Positions 53,008 through 62,101 of a stretch of 64,000 nt of DNA are shown piece after piece. A model generated the notes under the pieces. The model saw nothing but the letters and a program-made list of their open reading frames with translations, made no database searches and was not told the origin of the DNA. The stretch is from Porphyra umbilicalis (Eukaryota; Rhodophyta; Bangiophyceae; Bangiales; Bangiaceae). Both the position numbers and the translations under genes were made by a program. Numbering within the stretch: the first letter of the stretch is position 1; every line of letters starts with the position of its first letter. The DNA lies in assembly GCA_002049455.2 (NCBI GenBank), contig KV918814.1, positions 161,467-225,466 of the forward strand. The letters are read 5' to 3'.

Positions 53008-54742
53008 ATGCCGCGCCGCCGTGTCTTTGCGTTTGGGTGGAATGCGTTTACGCAGCTGGGCGTCGGCGGTGGCGGCGGCGCGGCGGCGGCGGCGTCGGGC
53101 GGCGGCCGGTCCCGCCTCGGGGCGCTCGGCCCGCCGCCCGGCGGGCTGCCGCCGCCCGGCCCCGACGGCGCGCTGCCGGGCGGCGGCGGGGGGGGGGCGG
53201 GTGGAGCCGTGGGTGGGGCCCCTGGTGGGGGGGGGGGTGGCGGCGTCGCCGCCGGCTTCTCTGCGGTGCCCGTGGAGGTTGGCCTGCCCGTCGAGGCGGC
53301 GGCGATCGGGGCCGGCCACTACACGTCGTTTGCGGTGGGGGTGGACGGTACGCTCGGCGGGGTGGCGGCGTCGGCGCTGGGGGGCGTGGCGGCGCTGTGG
53401 CGTGTCGGTGTTTGCGTCTACGGAGCGGATGGCTGATGGCGGCTTGGTTGCTGCCTGCCGTGCACCAATGCTGGCGTCGGCGCGTGGAGGCGGCAGTGTA
53501 CTGAGACTCTCGGGATGTGGCTCTGTCTGTGTCTCCCCATTTTGATATGTGTGCAGGAGGTACGTCGGGATGGTCTTCTCTTGGAGAGCTCTGCTTGTTT
53601 TGCAAACCCGCATTCCGAACGCTTGGGCCCTTGATGGTGTCGACCCGCCGTGCGCCTGCCGGCGCTCGCGCCATGTGTCTCTAGCTCACTGCCCCTGCCT
53701 CGTTGCGTTCCACTCCCCTCCGTCCTTTATGTCGCTGTGGTCCCCCCCCCCGCAGGTGTGTACGCCTGGGGCCGCGCCACGACCGGCCAGGTGCTCCCCG
53801 ACCGCTCCACGCCGACGGTCGGCACGCCCGCGCGGGTCCCCCCCCCCCCGGCGGCGGCGGCGGCGCCGCCATTGCCGCCACGGGCAGCGGCGTTGCGTCG
53901 TTTGCCCTCACCGCCGCGGGGGAGCTGACCGCGTGGGGCGCCTCGGCGCGGGGGCAGCTCGGCGGGGGGGCCGCGACGCGGTCGACGGTGGCGGGGGGGG
54001 GGGGCGTCTTGGTCGTCCCGCCACCGGCAGCCGGCGGCGGTGGCGGCGGCGGCGGCGGCGCGCCGTGGCGCCGCGTGGCGGCCGGCTGGGGCCACGCCGC
54101 CGCCGTTGACGCGGCCGGCGGCCTGTGGACGTGGGGCCACAATGGGGACGGGCAGCTCGGGCGGGGGGCCCCGACCGCCGCCGACCGGTGCGTGCCCGGC
54201 CCCGTGGGGGGGCGGTCGCCCTGGGTCGACGTTGCGTGCGGGATGGACCACACGCTCGGCGTGGACGCGGGGGGGGGGTCCACGCGTGGGGGTGCGACGC
54301 GCACGGGGAGGCGGGGCGGCAGCCACGACCGCGGGGGGGGGGGTCGCGGGGGGGCGCGCCGCCGCCCGCGGTCGCTGTGACGGGGCGCCGCCGGCCGGCG
54401 GCGGCGGCTCGTCCGTGGCGCCGTCCAACAGTATCGGCAACGGCGTCGGCAGTGGCGACGGCGTCGGCGACGGCGGTGACGGTGGCGACGGCGACGGCGA
54501 CGGCGGTCCGCGGCCGCCCCAAGGGGGCGCCCCCCCCTCCCCGTCGACGCCCGAGCGCGTGTGCGGCCTCCCGCCCGTCACGGCCGTCGCCGCCGGCTTT
54601 GCGCACAGCCTCTTTGCGGGCTCCCCCGCCGCGGGCGGCGGCGTGTGGGCGGCGGGGTGGAACGGCGACGGACAGTTGGGCGTCGGGTGGGCGGGCTCCG
54701 CGCCCGCCGCCGTCGCCGCCGCCACGCCGCGCGCCGCCGCCC

Positions 54743-54776
<34 letters not shown>

Positions 54777-55380
54777 GGGTTGGGGTGGAGGTGGCACCCC
54801 CCCCGCCGCCCCCGAGGATTGCGTGACGACGCCGACGCTGCTGCCCGCGAGTGAGGGGGTGGGGGTGACGCGCCTGGCGGCGGGGCGCATCCACTCGGCG
54901 GCCGTGACCGACGACGGGCGGCTGTTTACATGGGGGGGGGGGCTCCACGGGCGCCTCGGCTTGGATGATTTTGGGAGGTACGTGCGCGGGCTGTGGTGGG
55001 GGGGGGGGGGGGGAGCGCCGTGGCGCGAGTGGGTCGGAAGACACGCGTGGCTCGGGGGGCGGCTGTGATGAGTCGGGCGCTGCGGCGCGCGCGCGCGCTG
55101 GGGTGCCGCTCCCGCGGTCACGCGCCGTGGCGGGTGTCTGCGGGTGGGTGGTGCCGGGTCGGGGGTCTGACGCGCCCCTGTCCCTCTATGCCTTGCGCCG
55201 TGGCCGCGCTGCTCGGCCGCCCGCGTGTGTGCGTGTGTGTTCGTGACGGCCGTCGGGAGGACCGCTCACAGCGTCTGCGAGCCGTGTGAGGTGACGTTTT
55301 TTCCGGAAGAGGGGCTCCGCGTGCTGGACGTGGCGTGCGGGCTGGACCACACGCTCGTCCTCGCAGAGGAGCTGCCATGA
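53008..55380 (+). CDS. RCC1-repeat (seven-bladed beta-propeller) protein, three exons, three homopolymer frame slips
   Basis: A propeller protein of the RCC1/UVR8-like superfamily, whose members act as Ran exchange factors, photoreceptors or scaffolds; which of these cannot be told. Exons are 53,008-53,347, 53,756-54,977 and 55,272-55,380. Intron 1 is GTACGC to C-tract-GCAG (408 nt, phase 1). Intron 2 is GTACGT to CTCACAG (294 nt, phase 2). Both restore the reading frame. Repeat signatures, by approximate residue, are VFAFGWNAFTQLG (6), VYAWGRATTGQ (115), LTAWGASARGQLG (172), LWTWGHNGDGQLG (236), VHAWGCDAHGE (288), VWAAGWNGDGQLG (410), LFTWGGGLHGRLG (502) and the closing VACGLDHTLVLAEELP. Exon 2 changes frame three times, each within a run of 10-12 C or G (53,838-53,849; 54,269-54,278; 54,333-54,343). 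Adding one base to each run gives a continuous 557-residue product. Gly/Ala-rich insertions separate the blades. The start ATG is followed at once by the first blade. Confidence 0.85.
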
Positions 55381-55819
55381 TGAGACTTTTTTTGGGGGGG
55401 GGGGGGCGAAGGCAGGGAGGGAGGGCATGGCGCGCAAGACGTCCGCGCGCGTGCGCTGTTGGTACTGCGCTGGGCGCTGTGGCCAAGCGCGTGCCGAGCA
55501 CGCTGCTGCCAGCGTGCGTCGACGCGCGCCCCTGCTGGTGGTCGGTGCGCCAGTCGGGCCGAGACATTGAGAGGGCGTCAGCGGGTGCTTTTAGTTTTGG
55601 GCGTCTAGGAGACGGTCGCCATGAGCGCGCCCCTGCACGTCGTTTACCCGGTCAAGCGGCACAGGTGTCCGAATGGGGACTCTCCATTTTTTTTTCACGC
55701 ACGCGCACGTACAAAAACCCAAAGCCCTGTTCACTCATGCGCTGCAAGCGACGGCGACGCACAGCACAGGGGCGCCCTGTAAGACACGTTCACACGGTGG
55801 GCGCCACCCCCGGCGTGCC
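55381..55819. other. Convergent spacer between RCC1-repeat gene and two-TM protein gene
   Basis: Two genes end toward each other here, so the 0.44 kb should be 3' UTR from both strands. It contains a T run followed by a G run just after the RCC1 stop and a short T run near 55,690. No coding, RNA or repeat feature is supported. Confidence 0.5.
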
Positions 55820-56935
55820 TCAAGCCCGCTCCTCTTGCAACACCGTCGGCGCGCCGACCGTCGGCGCCGTGAGGCGCCGCCCCGGCGCCAGCAGCTCTGG
55901 CAACCCATTCATGGCCACGTACGAGCCGAGCAGGGAGAGGAGGCTGCACACGCACAGGAAGGCGCCGAGGACGCGCTCCCACGTGAGCACCATCATGGCC
56001 TTCTCCGCGCGGGCCAACGCGGGCAGCACGGCGCGGGGTTGGAGGATCTGCTCCGCCGCGGGCGTGCTAAACGTGGCCCGGCGGGGGCCCTTGGCCGCCC
56101 GCCCGCCCCCCGCCTCGACGTCCGAGCCGCTCGCCCAGCGGCCGCCGCCGCCGCCGCCGCCGCCATCCTCGCCGGGGTGGGCGTACGCCCGCCGCGCACA
56201 GGCGGTGCTCGGGGAGCGGCGGAGAGCGCCACCGCCCCCGCCGCGGCCGCGGCCGCCGCCGTCCGACTCGCCGTCGGTGCTCCAGTCGTTGCCAAGCAGC
56301 CCGTCCTTCTCAAACGTCGTGACGCTGCTGCCGTCCCCACACGCCTCCCCGTCCGTGCTGTACAAGTGCCACTCGTCTGAGCTGCTGCCGCCCTCACTTT
56401 GCGAGTACGGGCTGCTGCCGCGGCTGACACCCGACGAGTAGCTGCCGCGGCTCGCGCCGCTGCCCGCATACGCCAGCGGCCGCCCGCCATCGTCGTGCTC
56501 GACGACCTCCCGCAGCTTAGAGCGGGACTTGTAAACGGACCCGCCGGTCCGTCCGTCGACAGACAGGCCGGGCTTCCAGCGGCTGCCCTTGGAACCGCTC
56601 CGTTGCAGCTCCGCCGCCGCCCGGGAGGCGCCGCGGGAGAGGCCACCCGCCAAGTGGCCGCCGCCGCCGCTCACGCCGACGGCCCCACCGCGGCCGTCGT
56701 CATGGTGGACGCCGCTGCGGCTGGCGCGGAGGAGGGGGCGGCTGCTGCCGCCGCCGCCGCCGCCGCCGACCGTCAAACGCTCCCGCCGCGTCGGCCGCTC
56801 CTCCGCTTCTTGATCCACCACGTCGAGCGAGAGCATGCGCAGGACCACGGGGATGACGCCAACGGCGTCGAGGACGCCAATCAGAAAGAGCAACCCCGCA
56901 CAAACGGCAAAGGCCGCTTGCGCCGACACCGGCAT
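55820..56935 (-). CDS. Two-TM membrane protein with long Ser/Gly-rich disordered loop, single exon
   Basis: I do not recognise the family. The frame encodes 371 residues from the ATG at 56,935. It is open further upstream to about 57,130 but without an ATG, so this start is the natural one. It also places a hydrophobic segment at once (about residues 6-32, AFAVCAGLLFLIGVLDAVGVIPVVL). A second segment lies near the C terminus (about 321-343, VLGAFLCVCSLLSLLGSYVAM). The 280 residues between are low-complexity Ser/Gly/Arg/Asp, with repeats such as SRGSYSSGVSRGSSPYSQSEGGSSSDEW and many potential phosphorylation sites, and they are probably disordered. No signal peptide is separable from TM1. The frame is intact although several GC-repeat tracts cross it; these are GGC-type triplet repeats, not mononucleotide runs. 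It may be a lineage-specific membrane scaffold. Confidence 0.65.
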   Translation of the reverse strand: MPVSAQAAFAVCAGLLFLIGVLDAVGVIPVVLRMLSLDVVDQEAEERPTRRERLTVGGGGGGGSSRPLLRASRSGVHHDDGRGGAVGVSGGGGHLAGGLSRGASRAAAELQRSGSKGSRWKPGLSVDGRTGGSVYKSRSKLREVVEHDDGGRPLAYAGSGASRGSYSSGVSRGSSPYSQSEGGSSSDEWHLYSTDGEACGDGSSVTTFEKDGLLGNDWSTDGESDGGGRGRGGGGGALRRSPSTACARRAYAHPGEDGGGGGGGGRWASGSDVEAGGGRAAKGPRRATFSTPAAEQILQPRAVLPALARAEKAMMVLTWERVLGAFLCVCSLLSLLGSYVAMNGLPELLAPGRRLTAPTVGAPTVLQEERA

Positions 56936-58399
56936 CGCTCGGGAAGCACCAAGCGCGAGCGCGGTCGCTCGCGCCCGAGGCGCTGCCCCAACGAGGTTGG
57001 AAGACGTGGTGGGAGGAAGGAGGGAGCTGTCGCCAGTTGCAATGGCTGTTGAGCCGTGCCACTGCCGCTGAGAACAATCCGACGCCGGTCGCTCAAAGGC
57101 AAAGGCCCAGGCCGCCAGCACCCTAGCCACAAACGCTCAAGGAACTTGAGCAGTGGACCTGTCGACGATGGTCCTTCGCGTCCCGTCACCCCCCCCCCCC
57201 CCCCCCCCCACAAACGCCCGACTCCGTTCAAACCGTCGTCCACACGTTCCACCACCCAGAACACCACCGCCAACACACAAAGGAGGACCTAAACGGCGGT
57301 CGCCGCAATAGACGCAAACCGTCGACACCGCCGCCGAGCCGGCGCCACAACAGCCCACCTCTTGAGGGACCCGACCACCGCCGCCGGCCGCGGCCGTTGC
57401 GGGTGACCCCCGCCGTCCTTGCGACCGTCACAAAGGCTCCCTCAGAGCGCGACCGTGGGGCGGCCAATCCACCGATACCACAGCGCTCGACCCCTCGTTC
57501 CCGTCACAGGGGTGCTGATACGCGAGGGCCACCGCAATGCGGGGCCACGCGCCAGGGCGCACGCGCAGAGAGAAGGTCGCCCGTCTACCGCCATCCAGCG
57601 CATGCTGCCACTCCCAGTCGATTTCTATGCGCGGCGCGCCCGTGGGAGAGCCACGCCATGTAAAGCCCCAGCCGCGCCCCTCGGTTGGCCACCGGTGGGG
57701 CCGGCGCACCCGGCGCCGTACGCAGCAGCGGCACAAGCCGCAATGCGCACGCGTGGCAGACACCGGGAAACAGGGAAAAGGGAAAAAACAACAGGGCAAT
57801 GGAGACGGGATTGGATAACTCACATGGTCAGGCCTGACAGGGGTGCGCAGGGCTGCACCCGTGACCGCAGGGGCGACCTGCCGAGCTGCTACCGGCCGTG
57901 TTGCCGACCGCTGTGGGTTTAAGCCATCGCGCTCATCTGCGGCCGTGGCGATCAGTGCGCTTCGCTCCCGTCGAATTCGATGTTGATCCCCTCCTCGAAT
58001 TCCTCGGACGGGCGACTTGCGAAGCGGACGAGGAAACTTTGATAGGGTCCTCCTATTTAACCCTGCCTTACGTACTTACCAACTATCACGCCAAACCAGG
58101 GGGGCCATTTGGCATCGGGCTACTTCGGCCGAGAAACCCTTACACGCGTGCGCTGCCACAGCCACCGCATGGGACACCACACGGACATGCCACCAGCAAG
58201 GGCCTGCCGACGCGGCGCTGAGTGCTGACGGGCACTCCAGTCTGCCGACAGGTGGGTCTCCGTCAAGGCTGCCGTGCCTACTGGCGCCAACGTGCGTTGT
58301 CGCTATTCCCCTCTCTACCTCTTTCCTCAACTAGCGGCACACATCCCCTCTCTGCCCTTCCTGCCCTACCGTTCTATTTCTACGGGCGTTGCCATCGCC
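56936..58399. promoter_or_regulatory. Divergent intergenic region between two-TM protein and cyclophilin genes
   Basis: This 1.46-kb spacer should hold both promoters. It contains a 21-C run (57,189-57,209). A TATTTAA box lies at 58,054-58,060, about 340 bp before the cyclophilin ATG. A pyrimidine-rich leader (about 58,305-58,390) sits just before that ATG. A minus-strand open frame at 57,428-57,823 and a plus-strand one at 57,898-58,221 have somewhat protein-like stretches, but neither has an ATG or a known motif, so I call neither a gene. Confidence 0.5.
57189..57209. repeat. 21-nt poly-C tract
   Basis: An uninterrupted run of C lies in the divergent spacer. The exact length is doubtful for the reason given for the other long runs in this window. 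Confidence 0.8.
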
Positions 58400-60046
58400 A
58401 TGTCAAGCCGCCGGCGTTTGCCTGGGTCGGAGCGGGACGACCTCCTCCCTGGTGGGGGTGATCTTGCGGATAAGTCTCGCCGCAGCTTTATCGCGTCGAC
58501 CCTGCGCTTTGCTCGTCGGCGACCCGTGACTGCGTGCGTGCTGGTGGCGGTGGTGGCTGGTGCGCTTGTATTGATGTTCTCCGCGCTCGTCTATGTGCCG
58601 CTGCCGGGGATTCGCAGCCGCGCCACCGACCAGCTGTCGACGGACGATACCTTTCCAGAGGATGACTTACCGCCGTCTAGGTTACAGCATGGCGGCCTTG
58701 GCGCTGGGGCGGAGGCGTTCCCGCCCGTCCCGGATGCGGCGGGACAAGCATCGTCCTCCGGGGGTGGCTCGACGCACGGCAACAACGGGCAGGACGTGGT
58801 GCCCGCCGCGGCCCCCGTGACTGTGACTGACGGTGTAGTTGAGGACGTCCCAGACGGTTCCACGACGTCGGTCCGCGATGGTGCTGCCGACGGCTCTGAT
58901 GGGGCGGCCGCAGCCGACAGCGGGAAGGTCAACTGGGATGGGGGTGGCGTGGAGGGTGGTGCGGCCACCGATGCGGATGGCGCGTCGCTGGGCATGGGGT
59001 CCGTCGATGGAGACGGGTCAACAACGACCGATGGGACTGGGGATGTGGCCGGCGACGCCGGCGGCGGTGACGGCACTGATGGCGCCGAGGTCGCGGCCGG
59101 TGGCACCGTCACGGATGCGAGCGTCGGCAGTGGTGGTGCCGAACGTGAGGGCAGCGTGGGCGGTGGTGCTCCCTCGGTGAGCGAGCTGTCGCGGAGCACT
59201 GATTTGACGGCCCAGGTGGCGCTGATGTCGTCTGCACCGTGCAAGCGGATGCTACAGACGGGCACCCTCGGGTCCGCCACCCCGCTCTGCGTGACGGGCG
59301 AGTACTTCGTGGACGTTAAGGTTGGTGACGCTGCCCCTGTCGACCGGATAACCATTGGCATCTTTGGGCAGGCGGTGCCCAAGTCGGCCGTCAACTGGCA
59401 CGCGCTTGCTACGTGTTCGGGTGGGGACGACGACCCATCATGCTTCCGCAACGACTCTTTCCACCGCATCGTGCCCAACTTTGTCATCCAAGGTGGCAAC
59501 CACGGCACCGGGCGGAGCGTTTTTGGCTCGACCTTCAGGGAGGAAGTTAGCGCGGACCATCACTCGGTGTTGAGCCACACCGCCCGCGGCGTCGTGGCCT
59601 GGGCCGAGTACCCCATCGGCAGCCAGTTTTACATCCTCATGACCGACGCAGCAGACTACCTCGACAAGAACCACGTGGTGTTTGGGATCGTCTCGGACGG
59701 CCTGCACGTGGCCGACAAGATCCAAAAGTTGCCCCTGGACAATGGGGCGCCCACGGAGCGCGTCACCATTGTGTCGACGGGTCTCCTCGACGCGGCATCG
59801 ACGGGGCCCGTGCCGGCCGCCGGGTCGGCGGCTGAGGCGGGGGAGGTCGGGCCCATCGCGCCGCCGGCGCTCGGCGCGGCGCGGGTAGGGGACCCCCCGA
59901 CGCGGGACGAAGGGGGGCCGGACGCCGTGTCGGCCGACGAGCCGGAGCTGCTGGGGGCGGCTGCCGCGGACCCCGCCGGTGCAGACGCGCAAGAGCTCTC
60001 AGGGGAGCTCCCCGACCGCCCGCGGCCAGGCAAGGTGGCGTTGTGA
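58400..60046 (+). CDS. Membrane-anchored cyclophilin-type peptidyl-prolyl cis-trans isomerase, single exon
   Basis: A 548-residue type II membrane protein. A short basic N terminus (SSRRR, RRR before the segment) precedes one TM helix at about 42-66. An acidic Gly/Asp/Ala/Ser-rich stalk follows (about 70-285). The cyclophilin domain spans about 301-464. A low-complexity Pro/Ala tail ends at 548. Cyclophilins catalyse proline cis-trans isomerisation; the anchor and basic N terminus suggest the domain faces the secretory lumen or cell exterior. Catalytic-site equivalents of human CypA are present: Arg356, Phe361 and Gln364 in FHRIVPNFVIQGGNHGTG, Phe410 in GSQFYI, and His425 in NHVVFG. The position of CypA Trp121 is Tyr420 (YLDKNHVVFG), a change that usually lowers cyclosporin binding while keeping activity. 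Extra cysteines (281, 297, 339, 348) could form disulfides in an oxidising compartment. The ATG chosen follows a pyrimidine-rich leader; upstream in-frame sequence lacks an ATG. Confidence 0.9.
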   Translation: MSSRRRLPGSERDDLLPGGGDLADKSRRSFIASTLRFARRRPVTACVLVAVVAGALVLMFSALVYVPLPGIRSRATDQLSTDDTFPEDDLPPSRLQHGGLGAGAEAFPPVPDAAGQASSSGGGSTHGNNGQDVVPAAAPVTVTDGVVEDVPDGSTTSVRDGAADGSDGAAAADSGKVNWDGGGVEGGAATDADGASLGMGSVDGDGSTTTDGTGDVAGDAGGGDGTDGAEVAAGGTVTDASVGSGGAEREGSVGGGAPSVSELSRSTDLTAQVALMSSAPCKRMLQTGTLGSATPLCVTGEYFVDVKVGDAAPVDRITIGIFGQAVPKSAVNWHALATCSGGDDDPSCFRNDSFHRIVPNFVIQGGNHGTGRSVFGSTFREEVSADHHSVLSHTARGVVAWAEYPIGSQFYILMTDAADYLDKNHVVFGIVSDGLHVADKIQKLPLDNGAPTERVTIVSTGLLDAASTGPVPAAGSAAEAGEVGPIAPPALGAARVGDPPTRDEGGPDAVSADEPELLGAAAADPAGADAQELSGELPDRPRPGKVAL

Positions 60047-60636
60047 TGGGAGTGCCGATGGGGCACTGCCCCCTCCCCTCCCACTCCGGGCGTGCGGCCC
60101 CGTCGCGCGGGTGTGTACACAGTCGAAACGGAGCACGCTGGCTTGCGTGTGTACTGGCGTGTGTGCCCATTTGTCTCTTTTGTGTAGAACCCAGAGACCA
60201 TGGGCGCGTGATTACACTTACCCCTCGCTGTGTGCCCACTTTGGACCCCTGCTATGTTATCCATGACCCCGCTGAGGCAGCTGCTCTGACCAGGACTGTC
60301 GTTGAGCCTTGTTGTTGGTCTCCTGATGCATGAGGGTGGTGGACGGGACAAAGACCCACCGAACAAGCACGCCATGGCGATAAAGGACCTGCCTGAACAC
60401 CGCGGGCATCGACAGGTTCTACGATAGACGAACGTACGTTGAAAGTCTCGTACCGTGGCGTCGCCGCGGCCAATGTTCGAATTGGAACCTGTCCATGGCG
60501 CTCGCGCTCACCATATGTCATGTGCACGTACACATCAAGCGCGAAGAGCATGCGCCTCCTGAACAAGCGCTGCTTCCCTGGACCCCCGCCCTTGATTTCT
60601 GCCTGTCCCTACTGTTTCACACCCCCCTCAGTCCCA
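60047..60636. other. Convergent spacer between cyclophilin and CbbY-like genes
   Basis: The 0.59 kb lies between two 3' ends and is probably 3' UTR of both genes. It is less GC-rich than the coding regions. I see no coding frame with a recognisable motif, no RNA gene and no repeat. Confidence 0.5.
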
Positions 60637-61557
60637 TCACGCCATCATCTCCTTGATCAACGCCAAGTCCACCCCCCCCGTGTCGAGGTCGTCTACGACC
60701 CGGAAGGCACCGTCAAACTTCTCCCCCGCCGTGTACGTGGAGACGGTCACCAGCACGCGCATGCCCGCCGCCAGCGCGGCCGCCACCCCAATCCCACTGT
60801 CCTCCACCACTGCACAGTCGGCTGGATCCACCCCGAGCTGCTCCGCGGCGAGGAGGTACACGTCCGGCGCCGGCTTTTTGGCAGCCACCATGTCTCCCGC
60901 AAACACGGGGATGCGCGCCGCCGCGTCGTCGCCGAGCAGCCCGACAATCTTCCGCACCGCCTGCTCGTTGGACGTGGAGCAGACGGCGACGGGGACGCCC
61001 GCGGCGAGCGCTTGGCCAATCAACCGCACGACGCCCGGCCGGAGGGACACGGCGCCGGTGGAGACCACGTTGGTAAAGAGAGCGGTTTTGCGCGCGTGGA
61101 GGCGCGCGACGAGCGCCGACCGTGCGGCGCCGTCGGGCGCCGACGCGGGCCACTGCCGGTCGGGGGCATTCCAGTAGGCCGTCATCCGCTCCTTGCCGCC
61201 CCCCGTCTCGAGCAGCACCCCGTATTGCTCTTCAGACCACACATCGGGGAGGCCCTCCTCGGCAAACGCCGCGTTGAAGGCGGGGCGGTGAGCGTCACGC
61301 TCTGTATCAGCCAGCACCCCGTCGCAGTCAAAGAGCAGCGCCGCGAGGGCGGCGGCGGGGGGGGTCGTGCCGGACCGGCCATGGGGGGGGGGCATGGCGA
61401 CCACCGCAGGGGTGGAACGGTGTTTGGCAGCGGCGGCGGCGGTGGCGGGCAAGAAGGCGGTGGCAAAGCGCCGCGCTGGGCGTCGGCAGGCGTCGGCGGC
61501 CGGCCCGACGGCCGCGGCAGCCGTTTGACGGGGGAGGGAAGTAGGGAGGAAGGCCAT
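60637..61557 (-). CDS. cbbY: CbbY-like HAD hydrolase, likely plastid xylulose-1,5-bisphosphate phosphatase
   Basis: A 306-residue haloacid dehalogenase-fold phosphatase closely resembling plant and bacterial CbbY. That enzyme dephosphorylates xylulose-1,5-bisphosphate, a misfire inhibitor of Rubisco, to xylulose-5-phosphate in the Calvin-cycle compartment. HAD motif I is LLFDCDGVLADTE, with nucleophile Asp77 and acid/base Asp79. The CbbY signature GGGKERMTAYWN is at 119-130. Motif II is AVCSTSNE (Ser194), motif III Lys227/Lys228 in AAKKPAPD, and motif IV VVEDSGIG (Glu252, Asp253). The first 65 or so residues are Ala/Arg/Ser/Thr-rich and poor in acids, as expected of a plastid transit peptide; the mature enzyme would start near residue 68. 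Single exon with its ATG at 61,557; a 10-C run inside the transit region keeps frame. Function is assigned from family resemblance, and the plastid location is inferred. Confidence 0.92.
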   Translation of the reverse strand: MAFLPTSLPRQTAAAAVGPAADACRRPARRFATAFLPATAAAAAKHRSTPAVVAMPPPHGRSGTTPPAAALAALLFDCDGVLADTERDAHRPAFNAAFAEEGLPDVWSEEQYGVLLETGGGKERMTAYWNAPDRQWPASAPDGAARSALVARLHARKTALFTNVVSTGAVSLRPGVVRLIGQALAAGVPVAVCSTSNEQAVRKIVGLLGDDAAARIPVFAGDMVAAKKPAPDVYLLAAEQLGVDPADCAVVEDSGIGVAAALAAGMRVLVTVSTYTAGEKFDGAFRVVDDLDTGGVDLALIKEMMA

Positions 61558-61964
61558 GGCGGCGACGCCAAAGCCAGCAACACCCTAAAGAAAATTGTAC
61601 TACAAGCCTGGTGGGTAGGGCAGGCGGCAACTGCAGTGGTGGTGGTAGAGGCGACCGTGGTGGCGGTCGCAGCTACGGAGGATGCCGCTCGAGCGGTCCA
61701 CTGCATGCCGTGGTGCATCGCTCCTGTCCGATGCTGACGATGCGATCTTGTGAGGTGGAGATTGCGCGGGATCTTTTTTAATTCCATTCACCTCATCACA
61801 AGTACATCCTCCTCCCAGGCAACACGAGAGTTGTGCTTGACTTCAACTGTCTGATTGGCTTGAAGTGCGGTGAGTCCCGTGCGGGGGCGATCGACTTGCG
61901 TTCGGTTGTACAATGGGTAATTATGTTTGTACTATTTAATTCCCCTGGCCTTTAGGACAGGGTA
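61558..61964. promoter_or_regulatory. Upstream region of the CbbY-like gene
   Basis: The 0.4 kb between the CbbY start (minus strand) and the first hAT element presumably holds the promoter. It becomes AT-richer toward the transposon (TTATGTTTGTACTATTTAAT at 61,921-61,940). No coding or RNA feature is supported. Confidence 0.45.
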
Positions 61965-61972
61965 CTATCCAA
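61965..61972. repeat. Left target-site duplication of hAT element 1
   Basis: CTATCCAA immediately precedes the left terminal inverted repeat and is repeated exactly at 62,971-62,978. Eight bases is the hAT-superfamily duplication length. Confidence 0.85.
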
Positions 61973-62101
61973 TAGGGTTGTGCATCACGCCCCGTTGTGG
62001 GTGGCGGGGTGGGCGATGCACGCCTAATCACGCCCTTCTGCACGCCCCCAACATTGGCACGCCCCTCTCACGCCCCTAATATAGCCCCCATGTTGTGACA
62101 T

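Noticed and set aside
50889-53504. 871-codon open frame on the plus strand
   Set aside because: It is antisense to the P450 and runs into the RCC1 gene. It is Arg/Gly-rich and motif-free, and arises from G/C-ended codons on the opposite strand.
53727-55121. 464-codon minus-strand frame
   Set aside because: Antisense shadow of RCC1 exon 2, with long poly-Pro and poly-Ala runs.
57428-57823. Minus-strand frame with a protein-like stretch (IEIDWEWQHALDGG)
   Set aside because: No ATG, no recognised domain, and it lies in the divergent promoter spacer. Too weak to call without transcript data.
57898-58221. Plus-strand frame of about 107 residues upstream of the cyclophilin gene
   Set aside because: It starts only at GTG, has no motif, and contains the TATTTAA box, so it is more likely promoter or leader sequence.
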